A stretch of DNA of 64,000 nt from Cyanobacterium stanieri PCC 7202. GTDB taxonomy: Bacteria; Cyanobacteriota; Cyanobacteriia; Cyanobacteriales; Cyanobacteriaceae. Below, in pieces: positions 56,437-64,000 of the stretch. A program made the position numbers and the translations under genes. The stretch is taken from contig CP003940.1 of assembly GCA_000317655.1 (NCBI GenBank), forward strand, positions 1,993,547-2,057,546. Reading direction: 5' to 3'. Every line of letters begins with the position of its first letter. Positions within the stretch are counted from its first letter, which is position 1. Under the pieces are notes generated by a model. The model was not told the origin of the DNA, did no database searches, and worked only from the letters and a program-made list of their open reading frames with translations.

Positions 56437-57630
56437 ATGAGTGATTTAGATAAAGCATTACGTGAATTTGAAGCTGTTGAAGCTAATTTATCTAAGATTG
56501 AAAAATGTTGGAATATCTTGGACAAGCAAGTTGCCCGAGGAATTGTATTTGGGATTAATACAGTTTATGAAGATGCTTGCCGCTTTTATCGACATCTACT
56601 CAGTGGTTTACCACTAATTAATGGCTGGCAACCCACAACCCTTCCTTTAGAATTGGATGATATTGCTCAATCCCGCTCACATGCTTTGGAATTGAGAGAA
56701 GTTTCAATTGAAATAGAAGTAAGGCATAGAGTAGAAAGGCTTGGTAAAGAATTACGAAAATATAGATTTCTTTTTGATAAAAAACGACGGCAACTTGTTC
56801 AAAACATAATTATTCAGACTTGTAATGAAATCGATCATCTACTTGACCAACTTCAAGTGATTTTTCCTATTGACGAAACCAGCCTTGAATGCCGTAGGAA
56901 AATTGATCATCCATGCTGGCAGGAAATACGAGATAAAGTTCGACAGATTGATGTCTTACTGGGTAGTAGTATTTCACGTCCTCCACGTTGGAATGATATG
57001 GAACGGCATTTATATTATGCAGAAAGTCATGATTTGAGGGACATTGTTTGTATAGATTGGCCATCGGTGAAAGCAGGACTTACTCAGTCTCTATATTCTT
57101 CAAATGAGCCCATTCCAGTGCAGGTTGAAGATCTAGATGATTTAGTAGCGTCCAAACCGTCTGGTTCTGTTTTAACAAAGTTGAAATGGGAAAAATTATC
57201 TTATGAAGATTTTGAGCGTTTAGTTTTCAATCTAGTCTCTTCGGAACAAATTTATGAAAATCCTCAATGGTTGATGCATACTAATGCACCTGACCGAGGT
57301 CGTGATCTTTCAGTATACAAGGTTTATCAAGATAGATTAAGTGGAATATCTCGTAAGCGAGTTATTATTCAGTGTAGGCATTGGCTTAAAAGTAGTGTAT
57401 CAAAAAATAATATTAGTGTACTGAAAGAGGAAGTAAAGCTTTGGGAACCACCAAGAATTGATATTTTAGTAATTGCCACTACAGGTCGCTTTACAGCCGA
57501 TGCTGTCAGTCTTATAGAGAAGCATAATCAATCGGATTCTGCTATGGTGATAGAAATGTGGCCAGAAAGTAATCTTGAAAGAGTATTAGCTTCACATCCT
57601 GCACTTGTTGCTGAGTTTGGTTTGCGTTAA
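56437..57630 (+). CDS. Restriction-endonuclease-like protein (Mrr-like C-terminal domain)
   Basis: The 397-residue protein has a helical N-terminal part (about 1-240, no recognised domain) and a C-terminal Mrr/PD-(D/E)XK-like domain (about 245-397): SYEDFERLVFNLVSS, NAPDRGRDLSVYKV with the catalytic Asp, and VIIQCRHWL, where the usual QCK/QxK lysine is replaced by arginine. WPESNLERVLASHP is a helix after the core. If the replaced lysine abolishes catalysis, it may be a DNA-binding or regulatory protein. It is a likely defence protein by family, but target recognition is unknown. Its ribosome-binding site is weak. Confidence 0.78.
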   Translation: MSDLDKALREFEAVEANLSKIEKCWNILDKQVARGIVFGINTVYEDACRFYRHLLSGLPLINGWQPTTLPLELDDIAQSRSHALELREVSIEIEVRHRVERLGKELRKYRFLFDKKRRQLVQNIIIQTCNEIDHLLDQLQVIFPIDETSLECRRKIDHPCWQEIRDKVRQIDVLLGSSISRPPRWNDMERHLYYAESHDLRDIVCIDWPSVKAGLTQSLYSSNEPIPVQVEDLDDLVASKPSGSVLTKLKWEKLSYEDFERLVFNLVSSEQIYENPQWLMHTNAPDRGRDLSVYKVYQDRLSGISRKRVIIQCRHWLKSSVSKNNISVLKEEVKLWEPPRIDILVIATTGRFTADAVSLIEKHNQSDSAMVIEMWPESNLERVLASHPALVAEFGLR

Positions 57631-57711
57631 TACTGAAGACTTATTATCCCTCTTTTATTAGTCTCCGAAACTAATGATATGATGGAAAAAGAATGAATCA
57701 AAAACAGTTCT

Positions 57712-58065
57712 ATGCCATTTACAAAAAGAGCAGAGCAAGGAAAAAATAAACTTGTTAAAAAAGAAAAACATAACATTAATGAGCCAGATTTAGAATTGCA
57801 AAAAGATTCTCAATCAGTGATTGTCATTTGTCGTGATGAATATATGACTATAGGGGAGACAGCAGATTTTCTTAACGTTTCACCCAGTTATCTCAATCAA
57901 ATATTAAAAAATCGGGAGCTTTCTTATATAAAAATTGGTAAGAGACGTAAAATCAAAACCAAAGATGTAGTACAGTATCAGCAAATCAGAGACAAAAAGC
58001 GTAATCGTTTATTGAACAGTTTTTCACAAGGGCTAAAAGAAGATGGATTATATGAATATGCTTAG
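57712..58065 (+). CDS. Excisionase-family DNA-binding protein (MerR-like HTH)
   Basis: The 117-residue protein carries an HTH_17-type helix-turn-helix in its C-terminal half: YMTIGETADFLNVSPSYLNQ and IKIGKRRKIKTKDV. The charged N-terminal 35 residues are disordered-like. Proteins of this family usually act as antitoxins for a PIN toxin or as phage excisionases. Here no toxin follows in the same direction; the next sequence is a frameshifted yefM on the other strand. It could be an orphan antitoxin or transcription regulator. Its start ATG 57712 is 82 bases after the REase-like gene. Confidence 0.8.
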   Translation: MPFTKRAEQGKNKLVKKEKHNINEPDLELQKDSQSVIVICRDEYMTIGETADFLNVSPSYLNQILKNRELSYIKIGKRRKIKTKDVVQYQQIRDKKRNRLLNSFSQGLKEDGLYEYA

Positions 58066-58076
58066 TTAAAAATATT

Positions 58077-58318
58077 TTATTGATAACCAGAACCTTTGAT
58101 ATGAGTGCTTACAGATTCCTTTATTTGCTTCATTAAACTTGAATTTTGCAGAACATAAAGAGTTTCCTGTTCACGTTCCCAATCTTCTGCACTAATAACC
58201 ACAAAATCGCCCCCACTACGGCGAGTTACTTTTAGAGGTACATAGTCACTGACGACTTGACTTGTTCCACAAAACTTTTAATGTTTGAGCGAAACTGATT
58301 TACGCTAACACTTTCCAT
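58077..58318 (-). pseudogene. Frameshifted YefM/Phd antitoxin
   Basis: Reading from ATG 58318 with a good AAAGGAG site upstream, the frame begins MESVSVNQFRSNIKSFVEQV and then stops early. In another frame it continues VSDYVPLKVTRRSGGDFVVI through ISAEDWEREQETLYVLQNSS to the stop at 58077-58079, an almost full YefM antitoxin. The break at about 58250-58263 contains a tandem duplication of the five bases CAAGT; removing one copy restores a continuous 78-residue protein. No YoeB-type toxin is adjacent, so this is an orphan remnant or an assembly artefact. Confidence 0.85.
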
Positions 58319-58405
58319 AAAATAACTCCTTTTATGTATCGATAATCCGTACTTATTGTAACTTCTGAGCCAAAGAAATAACCTAAAATAAAAAAATACC
58401 TCTAT

Positions 58406-58894
58406 ATGCAAAAAGTAAATCTTTTTCTTCCTTCACAAAGCTATCTTAAGAAAATAAAAGCACTATTTGAATATCATTCCAGAAAAATTATACGTCTAAT
58501 TCCCACCGCAAACATTGAACATATCGGAGCAACTTCTGTTCCTGGTTTACTGACAAAAGGAGATTTAGATTTACAAGTATCAGTGTCGGCTCAAGAATTT
58601 AATCAAGCAGTTATTGTCTTGAGTAAAGAATATTCTGATCATCAACTTGAAAACTGGACCACATCATTCGCTAGTTTTAAAGTTGAGGAACATTGTGAAA
58701 TACCAGTGGGTATTCAGTTGGTAATTGAGTATTCAGAAAGCGATATTTTTGCTAAAAGCCGAGATTTGCTGATTGCACAGCCAGAAAAGATAACAGAATT
58801 TAATAAGCTCAAACAATTTTATGCAGATGAGGGCATCTGTAGCTATATGAAGCATAAAGCAGAATTTTTTGAGAAACTTCTAGCTACTTTGTAA
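58406..58894 (+). CDS. GrpB/UPF0157-family protein (nucleotidyltransferase fold)
   Basis: The 162-residue protein is a GrpB family member with the nucleotidyltransferase-type motif HIGATSVPGLLTKGDLDLQV (about residues 37-56; the G-S and paired Asp pattern D-x-D). The C-terminal segment FNKLKQFYADEGICSYMKHKAEFFEKLL is typical. The biochemical role is unknown in this family; some are fused to dephospho-CoA kinase. It lies in the accessory patch but is common in many bacteria. Confidence 0.88.
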   Translation: MQKVNLFLPSQSYLKKIKALFEYHSRKIIRLIPTANIEHIGATSVPGLLTKGDLDLQVSVSAQEFNQAVIVLSKEYSDHQLENWTTSFASFKVEEHCEIPVGIQLVIEYSESDIFAKSRDLLIAQPEKITEFNKLKQFYADEGICSYMKHKAEFFEKLLATL

Positions 58895-58988
58895 TAAGAT
58901 GCGTTTAATATGAGACGGTTTTTTCATCTGACAAATTAAAAAAGATAAAATGTCAATAACATACTTTAATTTGGAATCATAAAAAAAT

Positions 58989-59846
58989 ATGACCGTTGCT
59001 TATCCCCGTAAATTGCGTAATACAATGTCCGCCCGAGACATTCTCAAAAGGGTAGTGGGCGATCGCCAAATTCACCTCATCACCCTCAATCGTTACCGTT
59101 ATAATGAGCAAAGAAGTTGTAAAGACTTAACCAACCTCATCGAAACCCTCAACGGAAAACCGAAAGAATTAGTCCAAGATTTATCCCACCATGTAGCCGA
59201 TGAAGCAAGACACGCCTACTGGTTAACCGATTTACTTATCGAATTAGATGCCGATATTGATACTCCCCCCGGTATGTCTTATATCAATGAATTTGAGCGA
59301 TTAATTGATGAACCTGATAATATGGAAGATGCCGTAATAGATGCGATCGCCGCTATCAATGTCACCGAAAAAAGGGGCTGTGAATACTTTAGCGCCCATA
59401 TCAAAGCCTTAAAAGAAGCTCCAGAAACCGAAGAAAACATCAAAATCAGAACTACTATCGAAAAGATTTTCCCCGAAGAAGCAGGTCATGTAAGATGGGG
59501 AAATCGTTGGTTAGGCAAAATTGCCGCCGAAAGTCCTCAAAAAAAAGCGAAAGTAGCACAAGCCAAACGTAAATATGCCGCCATCGAACACGCTGCCTAT
59601 GAATGCGGAATGGATATTTTGGCAGGAGCGGAATTACGTCGTTTAAGTAACCTGCTTGAGATTAGTAAAACCATGCCTATCTGGGAACAAACCACCTACT
59701 TGATGGAGAAATTACCACAAACCATATTTGACCCCCAATTGCAACTTACCCGCATAGATGCCGCCCAAAGGGCATGGAAAAGAAGTCCTCAAGACTTTAT
59801 GGACAAATTTATTCCCATGTTTTTCCAAGGCATTAAGAATAACTGA
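58989..59846 (+). CDS. Ferritin-like (diiron) protein
   Basis: The 285-residue helical protein has ferritin-like metal-binding motifs DEARHAYWLTDLL (E-x-x-H, about residues 72-84), EKRGCEYFSAH (about 130-140) and EEAGHVRWGNRWL (about 160-172). This spacing fits a carboxylate-bridged diiron site with two ExxH pairs. It may be an oxidase or hydroxylase rather than an iron store; a substrate is not evident. No neighbouring gene suggests a pathway. The ATG start follows an AT-rich leader without a clear ribosome-binding site. Confidence 0.8.
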   Translation: MTVAYPRKLRNTMSARDILKRVVGDRQIHLITLNRYRYNEQRSCKDLTNLIETLNGKPKELVQDLSHHVADEARHAYWLTDLLIELDADIDTPPGMSYINEFERLIDEPDNMEDAVIDAIAAINVTEKRGCEYFSAHIKALKEAPETEENIKIRTTIEKIFPEEAGHVRWGNRWLGKIAAESPQKKAKVAQAKRKYAAIEHAAYECGMDILAGAELRRLSNLLEISKTMPIWEQTTYLMEKLPQTIFDPQLQLTRIDAAQRAWKRSPQDFMDKFIPMFFQGIKNN

Positions 59847-59907
59847 TGTTAGGCAAAAAAATTAGTTGTTGGTTTGATATTAGGTTCGGATAAATGATTA
59901 CAATAGA

Positions 59908-59938
59908 AAGTCCCCCAGAATTGGGGGATTTAGGGGGC
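59908..59938 (+). repeat. 31-base interspersed repeat, copy 2
   Basis: Identical in inverse orientation to 23582-23612, with the palindromic core TCCCCCAGAATTGGGGGA. It lies between the convergent ferritin-like and Psb35-like genes, where the hairpin could act in termination. Confidence 0.85.
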
Positions 59939-59963
59939 ATTGGCGGCGATCCTTAAAATGATA

Positions 59964-60167
59964 CTATTCCTTATCCTTGTCCTCAGCATCCACTTCCACA
60001 TCAGGGAGAAAATCAGGTTTTTGGGCATCTTCCCAACCCACAGGACGCTTGGAATTATACCAAGCAATAGAGCCGATGGTAACGGCGGCAATAAAACCAA
60101 GCACATAAACAGCTACGAAATAAACGGGAAATTCTCCTGCTACGGCGAAAAATAATAAATTATTCAT
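59964..60167 (-). CDS. Psb35-like single-span PSII assembly protein
   Basis: The 67-residue protein has one transmembrane helix (about 15-39, PVYFVAVYVLGFIAAVTIGSIAW) followed by WYNSKRPVGWED and a highly acidic tail. This resembles the cyanobacterial Psb35 (Ssl2148), which stabilises the CP47 module and high-light-inducible proteins during PSII assembly. The family call is recalled, not verified. The ATG start is clear. It is followed by the sbcD gene on the same strand, whose start is not near. Confidence 0.6.
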   Translation of the reverse strand: MNNLLFFAVAGEFPVYFVAVYVLGFIAAVTIGSIAWYNSKRPVGWEDAQKPDFLPDVEVDAEDKDKE

Positions 60168-60222
60168 AAAAATTATTAACTAAATTGGTTTGTTATACAA
60201 TTTTAATGGTTATCGCCATGGA

Positions 60223-61446
60223 TTAAGAAATTTCTGCCAAAAGACTCTCGGCGGCTGCCAACATATCCTCGGCAATGTCTTGGATGTCTTCTCGGTTTTC
60301 TAGGTAAGTAGATAGGGCGCTGTAGGGATCCAAATTTTTACCCACCCCCAACTCAGGGAGACGACGACGATTTTCGCTACTGACAAGATTTGCCCGTATG
60401 GTGTAAGTGTGTGCCGATGCCAAGGCTTGGGCAATCGCCTTATTTTTGATAGCTTCTAGTTGTTCTGATCGCACCCTATACATCAATCTTACCACCGCAT
60501 CCTCAATGGGGTTAGAGGCGATCGCCTCTAAAATTTCTGCCAAAGGATCATCACTGTGACTCACATCCACCTCAATGGTACAAAAAGGACGGGCAGGAAG
60601 CACACAAAACTCCCACTCAACCCCTTTTTGTGGATCAATATCGATCAAAACATAACCCTTTTCCTCTTTTTCCTCCGAAAAATCTACCCGTTCAATACTA
60701 CCCGGATAAACCACAGGAGGATTATTCCTCGGGTTCAAATTTTGATGACGATGAACATGGCCCAAAGCCACAAAATCTAATTCAGGACGAATCAACAAAG
60801 ACAAAGGAATTTGAAAACCCTTGCCCACTGCCAAATAACGCTCTGCCCCTATCTGCGCCCTTTCTGCCATGAGATGAGCTAGTAAAATAGTTGGCATAGA
60901 AGCATCTAAACCCCTAATTTCCCCCTCCAAAGCCACCTCCACCTTTTGAATCAAAAGCTGATTAATTTGCTCCATGGACAAACCATGGGTTTCCTCCCGA
61001 GTAACCAACACCGAACGAGTTAGCCAAGGGAGGGTAATTACCTGTATATTACCGCTTTTTGTCGATATAACATGGGTTTCTAACCTTTCTCCCACCGTCA
61101 CCTTGGGAACTCCTAAACTATGGTAAATAGATAAACTAGCACCCCCCACACCCTGGCTATATTGATCATGGTTTCCCACCAACAACACCGTAGGAATACC
61201 CACCTCCCCCAAACGGCGAAACTCCGAGGCAAAAGCCGACTGTAAATAAGGGGCGGGGGTACTGTCAGGAAAAGCATCACCACCAAATAAAACTAAATCC
61301 ACCGATTCTTTAATCGCTCGATCAATACAAATCGATAAACTATGAATAAAATCTTCACAACGGGTATTTAATCCCGTTTCTGGATTAGTTTTACCATGGG
61401 TGAAACTACTGCCCAAATGAATATCGCTTAAATGTAATATTTTCAT
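60223..61446 (-). CDS. sbcD: DNA repair exonuclease SbcD-like nuclease
   Basis: The 407-residue metallophosphoesterase shows all five catalytic motifs: HLSDIHLG (about 5-12), FGGDAF, VGNHDQY, ILLAHLMAE and GHVHRHQ. SbcD with SbcC forms the bacterial Mre11-Rad50 complex that processes hairpins and blocked ends. The C-terminal part includes a capping region. No sbcC gene lies adjacent. The gene is separated by 28 bases from pilT on the same strand, which may be co-transcribed upstream of it. Confidence 0.87.
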   Translation of the reverse strand: MKILHLSDIHLGSSFTHGKTNPETGLNTRCEDFIHSLSICIDRAIKESVDLVLFGGDAFPDSTPAPYLQSAFASEFRRLGEVGIPTVLLVGNHDQYSQGVGGASLSIYHSLGVPKVTVGERLETHVISTKSGNIQVITLPWLTRSVLVTREETHGLSMEQINQLLIQKVEVALEGEIRGLDASMPTILLAHLMAERAQIGAERYLAVGKGFQIPLSLLIRPELDFVALGHVHRHQNLNPRNNPPVVYPGSIERVDFSEEKEEKGYVLIDIDPQKGVEWEFCVLPARPFCTIEVDVSHSDDPLAEILEAIASNPIEDAVVRLMYRVRSEQLEAIKNKAIAQALASAHTYTIRANLVSSENRRRLPELGVGKNLDPYSALSTYLENREDIQDIAEDMLAAAESLLAEIS

Positions 61447-61474
61447 GAATTGCCAGTGTTGGTTCTCTTCTCGG

Positions 61475-63028
61475 TTAAATTCTGCCCCGTAGCATCATCG
61501 CCATTTCATTACGTACAGGGGATTTTTCGAGGGCTATTTCTTCAGTGATACGACCCTCTTGATAAAGATTAAACAAGGATTTATTCATGGTAATCATACC
61601 ATCAAACTCTCCCTCATCCATCAACACCGTAATTTCATCATATTTATTACTCAAAATATAATCTTTGACGGTTTCAGTATTAATCAAAATGTCATGGTAG
61701 GCGGCACGTTTACCATCGGTGGTACGACATAAACCTTGGGCAATGATACTCACTAAGGATTCGGCGATCGCACTTCTAATGGCAGGTTGTTCCTCGGCTG
61801 TATATAAAGTGAAAATACGTTCCAAAGTTTTCACCGCGCTATTGGTGTGTAATGTACCCATCACCAAGTGACCTGTTTGGGCGGCCTTCAGGGCAGTATT
61901 CACCGTTTCCTTGTCCCTCATCTCACCCACGAGAATAATGTCAGGATCTTCCCGTAAAGAGGCCTTGAGGGCATTGTCAAACTTGAGAGTATTAACCCCT
62001 ACCTCCCGTTGCTTAATCAAAGACTTACGACTTTTATGGACAAATTCAATGGGATCCTCAATGGTAATAATATGTTTATTTTGTTCGGCATTGATATAAT
62101 CAATCATCGCCGCCAAGGTGGTGGATTTACCAGAACCCGTCGGCCCTGTAATCAAAACTAAACCCTTGTGAGCTTCACACACATCCTTGAAAATAGGGGG
62201 CAATTTTAATTGTTCGATGCTCAAAATCTTCAAGGGAATCAAACGCAATACCAACGCATGACCCCTTAAGGTGTCAAACACGTTAATCCTGACCCTTGCA
62301 AACTCATATTGAGTCGCCCCGTCAAACTCTAACTCCTTTTTAAATTTTTGGATGTCTTCAGGGCGCAAAATTTCCTGTAACCAACTCATGAAGGTATTAT
62401 TATCAATTTCAGGATATTGATCTAGGGTAAGAATTTCCCCACGATCGCGCATACGCACCAATTCACCCACCCCCAAATGTACATCGGAGTATCCCTCATC
62501 ATAGGCCATCTTGATCAATTCTTCTAAGGAAGGTTGCCCTGGCGCTCTGACCGCAGGAGGGGTAAGGGGTACATACTCAGACTTGGAAGGCATAGGAGGG
62601 TTTAAGGGCGATCGACCAATGGGCGCCCCTCGTTTTACTCCCGTGGGTTCAGGTGTGCTACGAGGTACTGTAGCCCCTCGAGGAGGAATACCCCCAGGAG
62701 TACGTGGGCTGGTACTACCATTACCCAAACCAACTCTACTATTACCCAAAGGAGGAACTTTACTAGAGGGATTAATTTGAGTTACGCTTTCCGAATCATC
62801 CTCATCATCCAAATCATCATCCAAGGAAAGAGGTTTTCTGTTACCAATATCAATCATATCCCTTTGTATATCGTTGGACGTACTACGGGATGGAAAAGGC
62901 ATTTTTCCTAAACTAACTCGGGTTTGATCGTCTTCGTCTTCCTTAACTTTTGAGCTTTGATTGTTGTCGGGAGGTACGAGGGGAGGCAATGGTAAGGGTT
63001 TTTTTGGTCTATCTGCTGAATTGCTCAT
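61475..63028 (-). CDS. pilT: Type IV pilus retraction ATPase PilT
   Basis: The 517-residue protein is a PilT-type secretion ATPase. After a low-complexity, Pro/Asp/Ser-rich N-terminal extension (about 1-160), it has a PAS-like N-domain (MAYDEGYSDVHLGVGE) and the ATPase core: Walker A TGPTGSGKSTTLAAM, the Asp box TIEDPIEFVH, Walker B LREDPDIILVGEMRD and the His box TGHLVMGTLHTNSA. AIRSAIAESL fits the PilT AIRNLIRE region in a changed form. It powers pilus retraction at the inner membrane for twitching and phototaxis. The extension is longer than in canonical PilT (about 345 residues). Confidence 0.9.
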   Translation of the reverse strand: MSNSADRPKKPLPLPPLVPPDNNQSSKVKEDEDDQTRVSLGKMPFPSRSTSNDIQRDMIDIGNRKPLSLDDDLDDEDDSESVTQINPSSKVPPLGNSRVGLGNGSTSPRTPGGIPPRGATVPRSTPEPTGVKRGAPIGRSPLNPPMPSKSEYVPLTPPAVRAPGQPSLEELIKMAYDEGYSDVHLGVGELVRMRDRGEILTLDQYPEIDNNTFMSWLQEILRPEDIQKFKKELEFDGATQYEFARVRINVFDTLRGHALVLRLIPLKILSIEQLKLPPIFKDVCEAHKGLVLITGPTGSGKSTTLAAMIDYINAEQNKHIITIEDPIEFVHKSRKSLIKQREVGVNTLKFDNALKASLREDPDIILVGEMRDKETVNTALKAAQTGHLVMGTLHTNSAVKTLERIFTLYTAEEQPAIRSAIAESLVSIIAQGLCRTTDGKRAAYHDILINTETVKDYILSNKYDEITVLMDEGEFDGMITMNKSLFNLYQEGRITEEIALEKSPVRNEMAMMLRGRI

Positions 63029-63071
63029 GGTTCACCGCCATTTATGATGGTTATATCAATTCTCATTATAT

Positions 63072-63236
63072 TTATATAAAACCTCGATGTCTCAAATAGC
63101 GAGAAAATTCGTAATGAGTTGATTGCATCCGTCCATTGCGTTGATTGGCAAAGTCTCTCATCACATCATAGGTGGGGTGTGCCAAAATTATTAATAATGT
63201 TACGGAACCAATAATTTTTAGATATATATTCGACAT
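63072..63236 (-). CDS. 54-residue small membrane protein
   Basis: A short open frame starts at ATG 63236 with GAGGAAA nine bases upstream and ends at TAA 63072-63074. The product has one hydrophobic segment near the N-terminus (LKIIGSVTLLIILAH, about residues 6-20), then a hydrophilic tail with HYEFSRYLRHRGFI at its end. The balanced codon use and good ribosome-binding site support a real gene between pilT and the methyltransferase on the same strand. I do not recognise a family. Confidence 0.55.
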   Translation of the reverse strand: MSNIYLKIIGSVTLLIILAHPTYDVMRDFANQRNGRMQSTHYEFSRYLRHRGFI

Positions 63237-63337
63237 AATTAGATTTCCTCAAGGATTTAATGATCGGAATCTGATAGCAGGGTCAGTCAATATTCACTCT
63301 CTATTTAACTGTGACGATCGCCCTTACAAAAAGTTTC

Positions 63338-63991
63338 CTAATATCTTGCTAATGTCCAGTGTCTGGGGGAAGATTGATAAATTTCGACTTGATGCCATTC
63401 TAGCTCATCAATCATCATTTTTACTTCGTCTATGGTCAGCGCCGCATGAAGGGAATCTTCAAATAATTGTTTTTGTCGAGGGCTATAATCCAAATTAGCT
63501 TGGGCTACTAAATCGATAATTTGTTGTCTCGATGAAGGGCGTAATAAGTCTCGAATAAAAACTTTGCCCTCTGGTTTTACTACTCGATCAATTTCTCGAA
63601 ACAAATGGATGGGTTGGGGTATGTGATGGACTAGACTATTGGAGATGACCAAATCGAAAGAATTATCTGCAAAATTTAAGTTTTTACTATCAGCTAATTC
63701 TAATTTTATTTGTTCTTTTTTATTAGCTAAATCAACATTTTTTTGAGCAATTGTTAACATTGAAGGAGCTAAATCGATCGCCCTTATATGACACTCAGGA
63801 AGCAAATCAGAGAGGAGAATAGGTATTCTGGCAGTACCTGTACCAAGGTCTAAAATTAAACTATTTGAAGAGGCCAACTGACTAGCCCCAAGGGCAAAAT
63901 CTTGATTAACTTCCCTAAAATCCATGGAATCATACTCGAGGGCTTCTTCTTCACTGTCCATTACTTCTGGTTCTAGGATGCGATCGATCAT
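63338..63991 (-). CDS. Class I SAM-dependent methyltransferase
   Basis: The 217-residue protein has the Rossmann-type methyltransferase motifs: ILDLGTGTARIPILL (motif I, about residues 46-60), IRAIDLAPSML (acidic residue after beta-2), ADSKNLNFADNSFDLVISN (motif for adenine and FDLV) and VVKPEGKVFIRDL (post-motif III). The general fold is of UbiE/COQ5-like small-molecule methyltransferases. The substrate is unknown. ATG 63991 lies ten bases from the right edge of the window, so upstream context is missing. It is followed by the small membrane protein gene on the same strand. Confidence 0.9.
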   Translation of the reverse strand: MIDRILEPEVMDSEEEALEYDSMDFREVNQDFALGASQLASSNSLILDLGTGTARIPILLSDLLPECHIRAIDLAPSMLTIAQKNVDLANKKEQIKLELADSKNLNFADNSFDLVISNSLVHHIPQPIHLFREIDRVVKPEGKVFIRDLLRPSSRQQIIDLVAQANLDYSPRQKQLFEDSLHAALTIDEVKMMIDELEWHQVEIYQSSPRHWTLARY

Positions 63992-64000
63992 AAAATTGTT

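Noticed and set aside
1-64000. CRISPR array
   Set aside because: No regularly spaced direct repeats with unique spacers were seen; the repeats found are dispersed or inverted.

Overview
This 64 kb window comes from an AT-rich cyanobacterial chromosome. The organism call rests on the photosystem II extrinsic protein PsbO, a BicA-type bicarbonate transporter, a CO2-hydration (ChpX/ChpY) protein of the NDH-1 CO2-uptake system, a Psb35-like small membrane protein, and many copies of the HIP1 octamer GCGATCGC inside genes. The low GC content and the protein sequences suggest a unicellular relative of Cyanobacterium or Geminocystis; that placement is inference. Nothing indicates a plasmid or prophage, and no rRNA operon or CRISPR array was seen.

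Layout. 1-799: a cytochrome P450 cut by the left edge. 846-8130: clpB, a cupin, tRNA-His, small cyanobacterial proteins, an anti-sigma-type ATPase and a GTPase, with two inverted-repeat-bounded elements. 8128-18020: a PP2C phosphatase, a PhzF-like protein, a glucosylglycerol-hydrolase-like enzyme, psbO and bicA sharing a bidirectional terminator, and cobA. 18267-25530: a GNAT acetyltransferase, a fused hydantoinase/oxoprolinase, cobU and uvrC. 25608-27771: a two-gene winged-helix/nucleotidyltransferase pair (toxin-antitoxin-like), tRNA-Glu with its promoter and terminator, and an Uma2 protein. 28088-32334: a PEP-CTERM surface protein, a VAO-type flavoprotein and two exosortase-associated N-acyltransferases. 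32567-37412: holB, a Phd/PIN toxin-antitoxin pair, recQ, and an Uma2 gene framed by 28-bp inverted repeats. 37575-44557: a Ser/Thr kinase, a 1299-residue protein joining a degenerate UvrD-like helicase to a tryptophan-rich repeat array, and an acidic lipoprotein. 44644-56111: CO2-hydration protein, cinA, a phytase-esterase-like protein, a cation/proton antiporter, an MscS channel, a DUF3352 protein and a GH116 glucosidase. 56437-58894: an accessory patch with a restriction-endonuclease-like protein, an excisionase-type DNA-binding protein, a frameshifted yefM and a GrpB protein. 58989-63991: a ferritin-like protein, Psb35-like protein, sbcD, pilT, an unlisted 54-residue membrane protein and a methyltransferase.

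Functional themes are inorganic-carbon acquisition (bicA, CO2-hydration protein) and PSII (psbO, Psb35), DNA repair and replication (uvrC, recQ, sbcD, holB, cinA), cobalamin/siroheme synthesis (cobA, cobU), and phospho-signalling (PP2C, kinase, anti-sigma ATPase). The most unusual parts are the helicase-plus-W-repeat protein, the winged-helix/NTase pair, the acyltransferase-oxidase group near a PEP-CTERM protein, and a family of short inverted-repeat elements whose ends supply or overlap gene stop codons.
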